From positions 44,242 to 108,241 of the forward strand of contig JAQGPA010000131.1 in NCBI GenBank assembly GCA_028293325.1: a stretch of 64,000 bases of DNA, read 5' to 3'. The stretch is from Pedosphaera sp. (GTDB taxonomy: Bacteria > Verrucomicrobiota > Verrucomicrobiia > Limisphaerales > Pedosphaeraceae). Made by a program: the position numbers and the translations under genes. Of this stretch, positions 46,228 through 55,089 are shown piece by piece (positions within the stretch are counted from its first letter, which is position 1; each line of letters begins with the position of its first letter). The notes beneath the pieces were generated by a model, which worked only from the letters and a program-made list of their open reading frames with translations, did not search any database and was not told the origin of the DNA.

Positions 46228-47151
46228 ACGCTTATGGCTCATGGAGTCAGAGTGGTTCTCGGTTCACCCGGCTGCGTGAGCAAATTGCCTCCGAGGGTAA
46301 AATCAGCAGACGTCACGGTGGAAGATTTGAACATGAGTCTATGTAGTCTGCGAAACATTGATGTGAAATTGCCGATAAAGAGAAGGTCAGATTTGCCGAT
46401 GTCTTCTGGTCCATGCTGACCGGTGATTTTATCGGGAAGTGGAACTATGGCACCAACTACGGCATTCCCGGCAATGATGGCGTGCATCCGCATTGGGCCG
46501 GACATACAGTGATGGCTTATGCATTTATGAAGGCGATGGGCTTGAACGGTGACATCGGAACATTCACAGTTGACCTAAAGTAAAATCATAGTTTCCGAAG
46601 GTCACAAGGTGATTTCGGTGAAGGATGGCGAATTTGAAGTTGAAAGCAGCCGCTATCCTTTTTGCCCTTGCGAACCAGAAGGCGAAGCCGCAACATCTTA
46701 CCCAATCTGTGGACAGGACGGACTCGATTCGGATAATAGCATCCGTTCAGGAATGACTCTTATCTCATTTAATCAACAATTAAACCGGCTGACGCTCATC
46801 GCCAAATACGGCACTGCAAGCCGCTACGAATTCATCTGGGGCGATGAGAGCAAGTCGTTCAACGCGCAACCATTGGCACAAGGCATCAATCTGCCTGTAG
46901 AATTTCCAAGCAATCCCTTCAGCGCAGCTTTTGCCAAAGTAAACGCGGCGGTGGCAGCTAAGCAGGCTTACGAAACCAGGGAGATAAAAAAACTCTTTCG
47001 GGGCACAGACAGTCGGATGAGCATGGGACAAATCGCTGCGCAAACCGACAAGATGGTGGGCGAGACTGAAAAACAACACGTTGCTTTTGTAGCTGCGATT
47101 CATTCGTCTTTTATGCCGGTGACTCACGCAATCAGGATCGTTGCACAATAA
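46228..47151 (+). pseudogene. SGNH-hydrolase (acetylesterase type), truncated and frameshifted
   Basis: Clear remnant of a paralogue of the intact esterase at 51498. The first ~150 residues with the GDSIT block are gone. What remains reads GVRVVLGSPGCVSKLPPRVK and VEDLNMSLCSLRNID in one frame, shifts near 46370 to RFADVFWSMLTGDF and NDGVHPHWAGHTVMAYAF (the Asp-x-x-His block), shifts again near 46580 and ends with EVESSRYPFC, DNSIRSGMTLISF, NPFSAAFAKVNAAVAAKQAY and THAIRIVAQ. With the active Ser missing it cannot be functional. The intact MFS gene starts 6 bp after it and may once have been co-transcribed. Confidence 0.88.
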
Positions 47152-47157
47152 AAAAGT

Positions 47158-48501
47158 ATGAAAAAGCAGATTTTCTTTTGGTCACTTGTTTCCGCTCTTG
47201 CCGGATTTCTTTTCGGCTTTGACACTGTCGTCATTTCCGGCGCAGAGAAAACCATCCAAGCTCTCTGGGGTCTTGGTGCCGGTCTGCACGGCATTGCCAT
47301 GGCCTCAGCACTCTATGGCACGGTCATTGGCTCTCTGCTCGGAAGTTGGCCCACAGATCACTTCGGTCGTAGGAAGACACTGTTATGGATCGGCGTGCTT
47401 TACTTGATTTCTGCTGTCGGCACCGCGTGTGCTCCAGGGGTTTACTTTTTTATCGCGGCACGCCTCATCGGCGGCCTTGGGATTGGGATTTCTACGGTAG
47501 CAGCCCCGCTTTACATTTCGGAAATTGCGCCGCCAAAATATCGCGGACGTCTTGCCGGAATGTTTCAGTTCAATATCGTATTCGGCATCCTCGTCGCCTT
47601 TCTGTCCAATGCGCTGCTTGCTGGAATCGGTGAGAACGCCTGGCGCTGGATGCTGGGAGTGGCGGCAGTGCCCTCAATTCTCTATACAATATTTTGCTTT
47701 GGCATTCCTGAAAGCCCCCGCTGGTTGTTGGGCCGGGGAGAGCGCGCAAAAGGCGTCGCTGTCCTTCGACTTATCCAGCCAGAGGTCTCGCCAGTCGAGC
47801 TTGGAGTTCTTGCGGATAACATTATCGCCGCCTCTTCGCCGCGGACAAATTCTTCGGGCTTTTGGAACCATCAACTCAAGACTCCCATCCTGTTGGCATT
47901 TCTGGTTGCCTTTTTCAACCAACTCTCCGGCATCAATGCCATTCTCTACTTTGCTCCGCGCATATTTGAACTGACTGGCTTGGGTGCCAAAGCGGCATTG
48001 CTGCAATCCGTCGGCATCGGGCTGACCAATCTTGTCTTTACTTTCGTAGGGCTTTGGCTCATTGACCGGTTGGGGCGCCGCACCTTACTTTTCATTGGCT
48101 CGTTCGGCTACATCCTCTCGCTGGGTTTGGCTGCTTGGGCTTTTTTCACCGAACACTTCAGCATCGTCCCAGTTTGCATTTTTGCCTTCATTGCCGCTCA
48201 TGCCATTGGTCAGGGTGCCGTGATCTGGGTGTTCATTTCTGAAATATTTCCCAATAAATTCCGCGCCGAAGGCCAATCTTTGGGCTGTTTTACCCACTGG
48301 TTTTTCGCGGCTCTGCTCACAACCTTTTTTCCGCAAATGGTCACGGCCTTTCCACCGGGCTGGGTTTTTCTTTTTTTCTGTGGCATGATGGTGCTGCAAC
48401 TCATTTGGGTTAAATTCATGGTGCCGGAAACCAAGGGCGTGCCGCTGGAGGACATGGCCTCCCGGTTGGAAGATGGTCGGGCCTTGAATTGCGCACCGTA
48501 A
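47158..48501 (+). CDS. MFS sugar porter
   Basis: A 447-residue 12-helix transporter of the sugar porter family: LAGFLFGFDTVVISGAE in helix 1, DHFGRRKTLL, LYISEIAPPKYRGRLAG, PESPRWLLGRG, FNQLSGINAILYFAPRIFE, DRLGRRTLL, AVIWVFISEIFPNKFRAEGQ and a closing MVPETKGVPLEDM. It is clearly distinct from xylE (shorter loops, no extended helix 2-3 loop). Its substrate cannot be read from sequence; association with a broken esterase copy suggests a plant-polysaccharide sugar. No promoter is evident in the 6-bp gap, so expression may depend on transcription through the pseudogene. Confidence 0.85.
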   Translation: MKKQIFFWSLVSALAGFLFGFDTVVISGAEKTIQALWGLGAGLHGIAMASALYGTVIGSLLGSWPTDHFGRRKTLLWIGVLYLISAVGTACAPGVYFFIAARLIGGLGIGISTVAAPLYISEIAPPKYRGRLAGMFQFNIVFGILVAFLSNALLAGIGENAWRWMLGVAAVPSILYTIFCFGIPESPRWLLGRGERAKGVAVLRLIQPEVSPVELGVLADNIIAASSPRTNSSGFWNHQLKTPILLAFLVAFFNQLSGINAILYFAPRIFELTGLGAKAALLQSVGIGLTNLVFTFVGLWLIDRLGRRTLLFIGSFGYILSLGLAAWAFFTEHFSIVPVCIFAFIAAHAIGQGAVIWVFISEIFPNKFRAEGQSLGCFTHWFFAALLTTFFPQMVTAFPPGWVFLFFCGMMVLQLIWVKFMVPETKGVPLEDMASRLEDGRALNCAP

Positions 48502-48539
48502 ACTCAAACAAGTATTGCCTGCTTGCCTACATGCTTTGT

Positions 48540-48975
48540 TTAGCGTGATCTTGAAAACATTGCTTGGATTGGCCGCGTATTTCTGCTTCAACAAATCAAA
48601 CACCTCCAGCAGATCCGCATCAGCTGGCTGATGCGGGCGATGACGACATGGTGCGGCGGCAACACGGACAGCGCCCGCCCGCGCTGCGACTGGTCACCAA
48701 CACACTGCTCGTCTGTGCCACCAGCGCGTCGCACTCCGTGATTCCCACGTCACATTTTTCCGGGTCGTTCCGGTCATAGCAAGTGTCGATGATGAGCACG
48801 GGCAGGCCCAACGCCTCGGTTGCAATGCGAGCCAGCTGACCGTTATGCGCGGCGGTGCGTTTCCAGCCATCGGCATCGCGGAGCGCTCGCAGGCGGGAGT
48901 TGAGTTCTTCGCGTCCCGCGAGCAGATTAAATTCCGCCTTCAAAGCTTCCGCGTTGGCGCTGGAACAGCGCAGAG
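48540..48975 (-). pseudogene. LutC-like (LUD domain) remnant
   Basis: The frame contains ADGWKRTAAHNGQLARIATE, DVGITECDALVAQTSSVLVT and SRSAGGR, the heart of the LUD domain of LutC-type lactate-utilisation proteins. After that the frame shifts: SVLPPHHVVIARISQLM, then another shift to LLEVFDLLKQKYAANPSNVF and KIT, where homology ends before the family's GPSRTADIE motif. The N-terminal part is also missing. Two frameshifts plus truncation make it a pseudogene. Confidence 0.8.
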
Positions 48976-49023
48976 GCTTATGCTGCTAGGAAATATGGTG
49001 GTTTGAAAAAAACAGATAGACCT

Positions 49024-49046
49024 GTTCGATTCCGACCCTCGTCTCC
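49024..49046 (+). other. Possible tRNA 3'-end fragment
   Basis: GTTCGATTCCGACCCTCGTC followed by TCC reads like the T-loop, 3' T-stem strand and acceptor 3' strand of a tRNA, but the 5' T-stem strand does not pair and no rest of a tRNA is present. Such 3' fragments are typical attachment-site relics of integrated islands. Confidence 0.3.
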
Positions 49047-49054
49047 TTTTTAAA

Positions 49055-49073
49055 TGACACCAAAAAGGTGTCA
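49055..49073. repeat. Palindrome TGACACC-AAAAA-GGTGTCA
   Basis: A perfect 7-bp inverted repeat 8 bp after the tRNA-like fragment, followed by AT-rich DNA. It may be a REP-type palindrome or a terminator; there is no adjacent intact gene. Confidence 0.4.
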
Positions 49074-49299
49074 AATTTAAAAATATGTTATTTTCAGAGC
49101 CATGGACCCAATCTCCAAGCAGAACACACTATGCCGCCAAAACATCGGAATCCACAATAGCAAGCCCCTTCCAAGCCTGCTGATGCTTGTTCCATAATCC
49201 GGCACATTATTTCGCAAAGCCAAACCATGCACATCACAAACCAAGTCACGCATCAATTCTCTGAACGTCGAGCGTTTTTTATGTCCGAGGTTACACTAT

Positions 49300-49664
49300 T
49301 GAGAGAAGCCAAAGCTAAAATTAGAGAAACGGCTACGAGATCCATTTCCACGAGACACAACACGATGCATTCAGGCACAGGCAGACTCCCCCCGCTCAAG
49401 CCCGTGCCGGAAGCCGTGCGTCACTATCGGCACGCGCTGCGCTGTGGCCACGCGCAACACCGCCGCGACTTCGTCCACAGTTTGGGGAAACACCGCGCAG
49501 CGCGGACGTTGCCGTAGAGCCGCAGTGCCATCGAAGGAGCAAGGAATCAAATCTTTAGGCGCAGTGAGCACCCGCTCCACTCCAAGCAATGCGATGAGTT
49601 CGTTCATGATCGTTTCAAAGCCGTAGTCCTTGACGTAAGGAAACTCTGCCATTCCAAAAGCAGC
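49300..49664 (-). pseudogene. GlcD-type FAD-linked oxidase remnant
   Basis: The segment MNELIALLGVERVLTAPKDL, IPCSFDGTAALRQRP and FPQTVDEVAAVLRVATAQRV matches the start of the FAD-binding domain of glycolate oxidase GlcD/D-lactate dehydrogenases. The frame breaks where the conserved Gly-rich FAD loop should be, and a shifted piece (PECIVLCLVEMD) matches the next conserved block before homology ends. It lies near the LutC remnant, so a lactate or glycolate oxidation locus has decayed here. A missing 5' extension cannot be excluded. Confidence 0.7.
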
Positions 49665-49778
49665 AAGCATCGTCCTCTTTGCGCCCTTGCGTTAAAATCT
49701 TCCCACACATCACGCGAGCCGTGTGCGGTCGTAAACGAGGCGTTGCGCCGACTGATAAAGTTCAATCTAAAATTTGGT

Positions 49779-51476
49779 TCATCTCGTGTGACCCGGAGAC
49801 CGTATGCTGGTTACATTCCCAGAAACCACTACGGCGTCTTTTGGCACTTCGGGCCCGGCCTGTGCGACTTCATCCGCCAGGCTAAGTTCGTTGTTCATCA
49901 AGACAATGTTTTTGGATTTGTCACCCTGCACTTCAACGAACGTCTTGGTATTCGCTGGAGCCGAACAGCCTTGAAATAATGCTTGTTTGGTTTGAATCAG
50001 TTTGATGAGTGGTTGAGTTCCCAGGATGGACGTGCTTCTCAAGCCATCAACGTCAATATCCGTCACGTCGTCACAGAGAAGCGCTGGCCGCATTTCACTC
50101 GCAGATGACTTGAACTCAACATGCCTCATTCGAAGTCCTTTCACATGGCGGCAATAAAGACCATAAGCTGGCAACCTTCCTAACATGCGAGCCTCTGGAT
50201 ATGACCGTGGAACTTCAGGGATTTCTCGTTCGACCCACTCTGCTTTGCCACTCTCCTCGCTATCAATTCTGATGTTGGATAACGTCACGTCCTCCACATC
50301 AAAACCGGGGAGTCCAGTGATCGAACTGGTGAGAATGGATCCGGTCGCATAAACATTCTCAATCATGATGCCGCGCAACGTGCCCGGCGTGCCATCAGAA
50401 CGCGGAGTTCGATTGCCGCGGCGGATAAAAATCGGCGTCCTCACCCTTTGCATTCGGATGTTGGAAATCACCACGCCTTCCAATGAACCGCCGTCCACCA
50501 TTTCCAAAGCGATACCTGAAATGATACGCTCCTTCAGATCAACGTCCTCGTTGAAAATGACCGAATTGGTGAACACAACATTTTCAAAGCCGCCAAATGT
50601 CGCCGTGCCAAACTTCAAGCCGTTGCAGCAGCCTGTCAGCACGCAGTTGGAGATCGTGATGTTTTTTGACACACGCACACCGCCGCCGTATGGACTTTCG
50701 CTCTTGAGGCAAATTGCATCATCGCCGGTGGCGATCAAACAGTCAGAAATGAACACGTTCTGACAGCAGGTAGGATCAATTCCATCAGTGTTAGGCCCGA
50801 TCACCGGATTTTTGATGCTGATGCCGCGAATGAACACATTGTCGCAATGAACCGGCCGGAGTGTCCATCCGGAGGCATTTTCAATGCACACATCTTCAAT
50901 GCGAAGGTTTTTGCAATTGTAAAATTCCAGAAGTGGTGAAGGGCGGTCGAGCGGTTTCCAGTCGTACGTGGCCACATCCTGCCAGCTATCCTCTGGTGGT
51001 GGCACCACACGGCCGCTGGGCACCCAAAAGGATGAACCCTGGCCATCAATTCGACCGGGGCCGGCCACGCCGATATTCTCGGCGTCACGCGCAAAAACAA
51101 GGTGCTTCTGGTTCGCGTCCCCCAACAACGAAGTTCCTGCCTGCAACGCATAGTCCGGGATATTCTTGCTTCCCAACAGCCTGGCACCTGCCTCCAGATA
51201 AAGTGTTACATTGCTCTTCAGAATCACTGTGCCTGACAAATATACTCCCGGCGGAACATAAGCGACACCTCCTCCTCGCGCGTGACAGTCATCAATCGCC
51301 CGATTAATTGATGCCGTATCGAGCACGTTGCCGTCTCCAACGGCCCCGTATTCCTTCACATCAAATATCCGCAATCCAGATTTCGAATCTTTCTGGGCGG
51401 ATACTGGCTGCGTCGAGCCTGTGCTTCCGGCCGCCACGGCCGCACCCATTATTCCAAGCATTTGTCTGCGATTCAT
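49779..51476 (-). CDS. GH28 polygalacturonase-like enzyme, Tat-exported
   Basis: A 565-residue protein; ATG 51476 is chosen because AAGGA lies 7 bp upstream and MNRRQMLGIMGAAVAAGS then forms a twin-arginine signal. The GH28 right-handed beta-helix starts FDVKEYGAVGDGNVLDTASI (pectate-lyase-superfamily opening) and includes the catalytic blocks GPNTDGID and ATGDDAICLKS; where classic enzymes have GHG the sequence is CCNGLKFGT, as in many bacterial exo-type or rhamnogalacturonan-active members. It lies 21 bp after the SGNH esterase stop, forming a two-gene pectin unit. Likely action: hydrolysis of galacturonan or rhamnogalacturonan backbones. Confidence 0.87.
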   Translation of the reverse strand: MNRRQMLGIMGAAVAAGSTGSTQPVSAQKDSKSGLRIFDVKEYGAVGDGNVLDTASINRAIDDCHARGGGVAYVPPGVYLSGTVILKSNVTLYLEAGARLLGSKNIPDYALQAGTSLLGDANQKHLVFARDAENIGVAGPGRIDGQGSSFWVPSGRVVPPPEDSWQDVATYDWKPLDRPSPLLEFYNCKNLRIEDVCIENASGWTLRPVHCDNVFIRGISIKNPVIGPNTDGIDPTCCQNVFISDCLIATGDDAICLKSESPYGGGVRVSKNITISNCVLTGCCNGLKFGTATFGGFENVVFTNSVIFNEDVDLKERIISGIALEMVDGGSLEGVVISNIRMQRVRTPIFIRRGNRTPRSDGTPGTLRGIMIENVYATGSILTSSITGLPGFDVEDVTLSNIRIDSEESGKAEWVEREIPEVPRSYPEARMLGRLPAYGLYCRHVKGLRMRHVEFKSSASEMRPALLCDDVTDIDVDGLRSTSILGTQPLIKLIQTKQALFQGCSAPANTKTFVEVQGDKSKNIVLMNNELSLADEVAQAGPEVPKDAVVVSGNVTSIRSPGHTR

Positions 51477-51497
51477 TGTGTATTCCTTCATCAATAC

Positions 51498-52883
51498 TCA
51501 TTGAATGGCCTGAATACGGATAGTGTGCCTAACGGACCGCATCGCATCTGCAATGGCGGACGCTATCAGTGTCCGCTCCGATTCAGTGCGCCCCACAGCC
51601 TTCTCCAAATCCGCCGCGCCTTCCGGCCCATGGAAGATTTTTTTTATCTGCACCGTCTCGTAAGCCTGCTTGGCAGCAACCGCCTCATCCACGCGTTGAA
51701 AAGCTTCCAAAAACGGGTTGACTTTAAAATCTTCGGCAAGATTCACTCCTGCCGCCAATTGTGCCGCGCTATAGATGTTCGTCTCCGTGCCCCATGTCAC
51801 TTGATATTGAACCGCCATAGCGTTAGTCACAACGAGAAGAAAACGGTCCAAGTCCTGAAAAAAAGGAACCAAAGTTGTGCCCGAACGTATTGAATTGTCC
51901 CGGTTAGATTCTCCCGTAACACAAAACGGATACTTTGTGCTGACGACTGTGAGTTCGCTGTTCGTGAAACTTTCAACGATGTGGCCGGAACTTGCCGTGG
52001 CCGTCTGCTTACCCATGTCAATCGTCAGTGTGCCGATATTGCCATCCAGCCCCATCGAGCGGAGAAAAGTGTAAGCCATGACGAGGTGGCCTGCCCAGTC
52101 GGGATGCACGCCATCCTTGCCGCTAATTTCGTAGGATTGTTCAGGCTTGGTGTATTTCTTCTGCCCCTCAAATCCCGCCTTGAACATGGTCCAAAAAACG
52201 TCGGCAAAACGGGTGTCCTCCTGTCTGGCAATGCCTATATCAAGATCCCGCAATGTGCAAAGATTAAGGTTCAGTTCGTCCAGTGTGCCCTCCTTGCCCT
52301 TGACCCAATGCGGAACTTTGCCCGTGCAACCCGGCGAACCGAGCACGACCCGGGCACCGGCATTTTTCAAGCCATGTACCACTGCCGTATAGTTGCTCTG
52401 ATACCATTCGCCGTTGAGGCAGTCAAAAGGCCGGTAACGGGAATCATTCATACCGTAACAAAGGGTGGCAACCGTGGGTTGAAACCTCAAACAATCCTGA
52501 CTCATGCGTTTGCGAAACCCTTCGGCAGTTTCGCCACTCCAGCCAAATTGACGCGCCGTAATTTTCAGTTCCGGCACACAAACCGTCAGATACGTTTCGA
52601 CAATGCGCGAATACATTTTTTGCTCGGTGATGGAATCGCCGATGATGGCCAGCCGGTCGCCGGGATGCAACAACAGCAGCCCTGTATCCGGGGCCTTGCG
52701 TGGATTAAATATGGCAAAGTAGGAGTCGCTAGGTTTAGACTCATAATCATCCGCCCAAGCCGGCAACGATAATCTCAGCGTGGCCACTACAATCGCCAGC
52801 CAGCCGAGAGAAGACTTGAAAAAACAAGGCGATTTGGCCTTGCTTCGATTTGGTTGACAACGTTGGGTTGAAGCGTGAGGCAT
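51498..52883 (-). CDS. Secreted SGNH hydrolase, acetylesterase type
   Basis: A 461-residue secreted esterase. Signal-like segment LGWLAIVVATLRLSLPAWAD about residues 30-49. SGNH blocks are all visible: IIGDSITEQ (Ser), FGWSGETAEG (Gly), CYGMNDSRY (Asn) and DGVHPDWAGHL (Asp and His). A C-terminal extension of about 170 residues continues after the catalytic domain (SNRDNSIRSGTTLVPFF, FLEAFQRVDEAVAAKQAYET). It is in an operon with GH28, consistent with deacetylation of pectin before backbone cleavage. A diverged, broken copy lies at 46228-47151. ATG 52883 is chosen over a longer alternative start at 52907. Confidence 0.85.
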   Translation of the reverse strand: MPHASTQRCQPNRSKAKSPCFFKSSLGWLAIVVATLRLSLPAWADDYESKPSDSYFAIFNPRKAPDTGLLLLHPGDRLAIIGDSITEQKMYSRIVETYLTVCVPELKITARQFGWSGETAEGFRKRMSQDCLRFQPTVATLCYGMNDSRYRPFDCLNGEWYQSNYTAVVHGLKNAGARVVLGSPGCTGKVPHWVKGKEGTLDELNLNLCTLRDLDIGIARQEDTRFADVFWTMFKAGFEGQKKYTKPEQSYEISGKDGVHPDWAGHLVMAYTFLRSMGLDGNIGTLTIDMGKQTATASSGHIVESFTNSELTVVSTKYPFCVTGESNRDNSIRSGTTLVPFFQDLDRFLLVVTNAMAVQYQVTWGTETNIYSAAQLAAGVNLAEDFKVNPFLEAFQRVDEAVAAKQAYETVQIKKIFHGPEGAADLEKAVGRTESERTLIASAIADAMRSVRHTIRIQAIQ

Positions 52884-53178
52884 GGTTTTAATTCGGTCGA
52901 GTTTCAAAGTTCACAAAAGATTTGAAGCCAAGAAGGCTATGAAACCGTTCCCATCTGTAAAGGACTTGTATTTATTCAATGATGACACGCCCGCATCTGA
53001 CATGGATGGCCAACTGGCGACGAAAAATAAGCTCGTGTTTCAAATCGCTCTCTGAGCTTTCCCTCATCGCACGGTCGTGGCGGTTGCCTGCCCGGCGGCG
53101 CATACCAGGAATAACACCTGACCAAAGCCAAACCCACGCCGGTCGGGGGCAGTCAAGTTACAAGGCAAATCAACTTCG

Positions 53179-53955
53179 TTAGTGGCCATTCGCAGTGCCG
53201 GGATTACACCACAGATCATTCGCGCCGGAGTCAGCTATCATCCCATTGATGATAATCATCGGAACACGGGCGGCACTGCCATCCATCTTTCCTGTTTGTG
53301 CCGTTTTGCCGTGTCGCTGGGAAATGGGTTGATTAGGAGAGTTAGAAAAATCGTTCCACTGACCGACTCCAACGGTTTTTTCGTCATTTTCCCATTGCAA
53401 AATGTTGGTTGGTCTAAATTTTGATAATTTAAAAGGCTCGACATAAGTTGTTGAATTCGCGGGCGGGTAAGCGACTAAAGCACCATTCCAAACATAGCTG
53501 GTGATTATTTCATACCGGAAGTAATAGCTGGCGTTAACTGCGTCTTGAGGACATTGCAACACTTTTTCATTTTTGAGATATTGATAAAGCTGGCCTGATG
53601 CTGTGGCAGGGGCAGTTCCTTTAAAATAAGATAGTTGATTATCGTAATCCGCCTGAAAGTTGGCGGACGTATGGGGATTAAGCGGAGAAATATTGGCACC
53701 GGCCACCCAATTGTCGTAAAGCGTCCCCCAGCCAGGTGACGGCATAATATCATTATTATCCGCACAATACATCGTCATTGCCAGCATCGATTGCTTGCAA
53801 TTACTGATGTCATTTACCGCCCAAGCCTTTTTTTTAGAAGCAGACAACGCGGGCAAGAGCAGCCCCGCGAGAATGGCGATAATCGCAATAACTACGAGGA
53901 GTTCAATGAGGGTGAAAGCAGCCTTTTTGTGGCGAATGAACGGATTCGATTGCAT
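53179..53955 (-). CDS. Pseudopilin-like protein
   Basis: A 258-residue protein from ATG 53955 (MQSNPFIRHKKA then [19 protein letters not shown]). The globular part has SASKKKAWAVNDISNCKQSM, YCADNNDIMPSPGWG and a variant C-terminal region (KTAQTGKMDGSAARVP) in place of the usual DGH motif. A longer in-frame start at 54069 would give an unlikely 50-residue leader. A GCTAAC-N14-GGCTAT element reads toward it from 54148-54173. It is back-to-back with another pseudopilin gene, transcribed divergently. Confidence 0.83.
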   Translation of the reverse strand: MQSNPFIRHKKAAFTLIELLVVIAIIAILAGLLLPALSASKKKAWAVNDISNCKQSMLAMTMYCADNNDIMPSPGWGTLYDNWVAGANISPLNPHTSANFQADYDNQLSYFKGTAPATASGQLYQYLKNEKVLQCPQDAVNASYYFRYEIITSYVWNGALVAYPPANSTTYVEPFKLSKFRPTNILQWENDEKTVGVGQWNDFSNSPNQPISQRHGKTAQTGKMDGSAARVPMIIINGMIADSGANDLWCNPGTANGH

Positions 53956-54147
53956 ATTTCTACATTTCTCAGTTTTCCAGCAAGTTGCTGCTTGTAAAGC
54001 ATTTAAATTCTTTTTTAGCTCAAAACATCTCTTTATTAATACTTCGAAAGAGTCTGGCATACACGCCACAACTTAAATTTGAATTGGCTTCATTAATCAA
54101 AATAAAGAATCAATTTCACATGTTTTTAATGCGCTGTTCAGTTTGTT

Positions 54148-54173
54148 ATAGCCCAAATGGGCGGCGGGTTAGC
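54148..54173 (-). promoter_or_regulatory. Promoter-like element, copy 1 (GCTAAC-N14-GGCTAT)
   Basis: On the minus strand: an A-rich tract, GCTAAC, 14 bases, GGCTATAACAA. About 190 bp upstream of the pseudopilin ATG at 53955. Same element at 59484, 59824 and 61062. Confidence 0.55.
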
Positions 54174-54307
54174 ATTTTTTTGTGGGAGGAGGGCGGTTGA
54201 TAAGGTCATAGCAGGCTTCGTTCAGAATTCCTTGAAGCACATGGTTCCTTTGCTGAGATGACGGCGTCTTGACTGTTCCGCACAAGCCGTTATCGCCAAT
54301 CCAGGGA

Positions 54308-55051
54308 ATGACATTGACAAAATCGTTTAATGGCCTATTTTTTTGTGAAAATACCGCCATTCATAACGATTTGAGATCAAAATCGGCCAATGTTAAATCC
54401 CCATGCCGTGTAGTGAATCGCCATTTCGAGCTAGGGGCGTTTACCCTTGTGGAGTTAATTGTGGTCGTGGCCATTGTGACGGTATTGACATCTCTGTTGT
54501 TGGCTGTTTTGTCTGGTGCAAAAACTTCTGCCAGAACAAGCCAGTGTTTGTCACAGCTTAGGCAACTGGGTTTGGCGATGACGGTTTATGGCGCTGATAA
54601 TAATGAACTATTACCAGCGGCTCATAGCATAGTGCCATGGGGCAGCACAAATCCGGTGGCGTGGACCCAAGTTCTTTTTCCCAAAAAGTCTGAACCGCAA
54701 ATTTTGACCTGCCCTTCCTATAGCGAGTTTTATTATCAGTCCCACTTCAGTTATTTTATGGGCGCGCGCGCCGCCTTTGTAGAGGCAGGCGCACAGCCCG
54801 CTTCGTTGCCGCTACGTCACATTCTTTTTCCTTCCCAATATATCCTTTCGGGAGATTGCAATTTTCCATTTCTAGCACTAGACGCAGACCCTGACAACTA
54901 TACCGCCGATACCCTCTTTGCGCTGGTGCCAGTCGGACATGGTCGGCAGGTCAATGTGCTTTTTGACGATTTGCATGTGCTCAAAGCAAAGCATTTTGAG
55001 GCAGACTCAATGACCTTCTCTTTTACGGAATCTGGCAAGCCTTGGGATTAG
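54308..55051 (+). CDS. Divergent pseudopilin-like protein
   Basis: A 247-residue protein if ATG 54308 is used; GTG 54413 would give a short 8-residue leader (NRHFELG) directly before AFTLVELIVVVAIVTVLTS and may be the true start. The helix is less canonical than in the other three, and the usual DGH motif is replaced by VNVLFDDLHVLK. Other landmarks: TSQCLSQLRQLGLAMTVYG, ADNNELLPAA, ILTCPSYSEFYYQ, FPSQYILSGDCNF. Convergent with the GH27 gene, 38 bp between stops. Role unknown. Confidence 0.75.
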   Translation: MTLTKSFNGLFFCENTAIHNDLRSKSANVKSPCRVVNRHFELGAFTLVELIVVVAIVTVLTSLLLAVLSGAKTSARTSQCLSQLRQLGLAMTVYGADNNELLPAAHSIVPWGSTNPVAWTQVLFPKKSEPQILTCPSYSEFYYQSHFSYFMGARAAFVEAGAQPASLPLRHILFPSQYILSGDCNFPFLALDADPDNYTADTLFALVPVGHGRQVNVLFDDLHVLKAKHFEADSMTFSFTESGKPWD

Positions 55052-55089
55052 TGAGACAAAATCGCGTGTGTTCGATGCCAGGTCATTTG

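Noticed and set aside
54169..54360. 63-codon minus-strand frame with protein-like composition (DFVNVIPWIGDNGLCG)
   Set aside because: No family recognised, no start context, and it overlaps the pseudopilin upstream region; could be a relic but unsupported.
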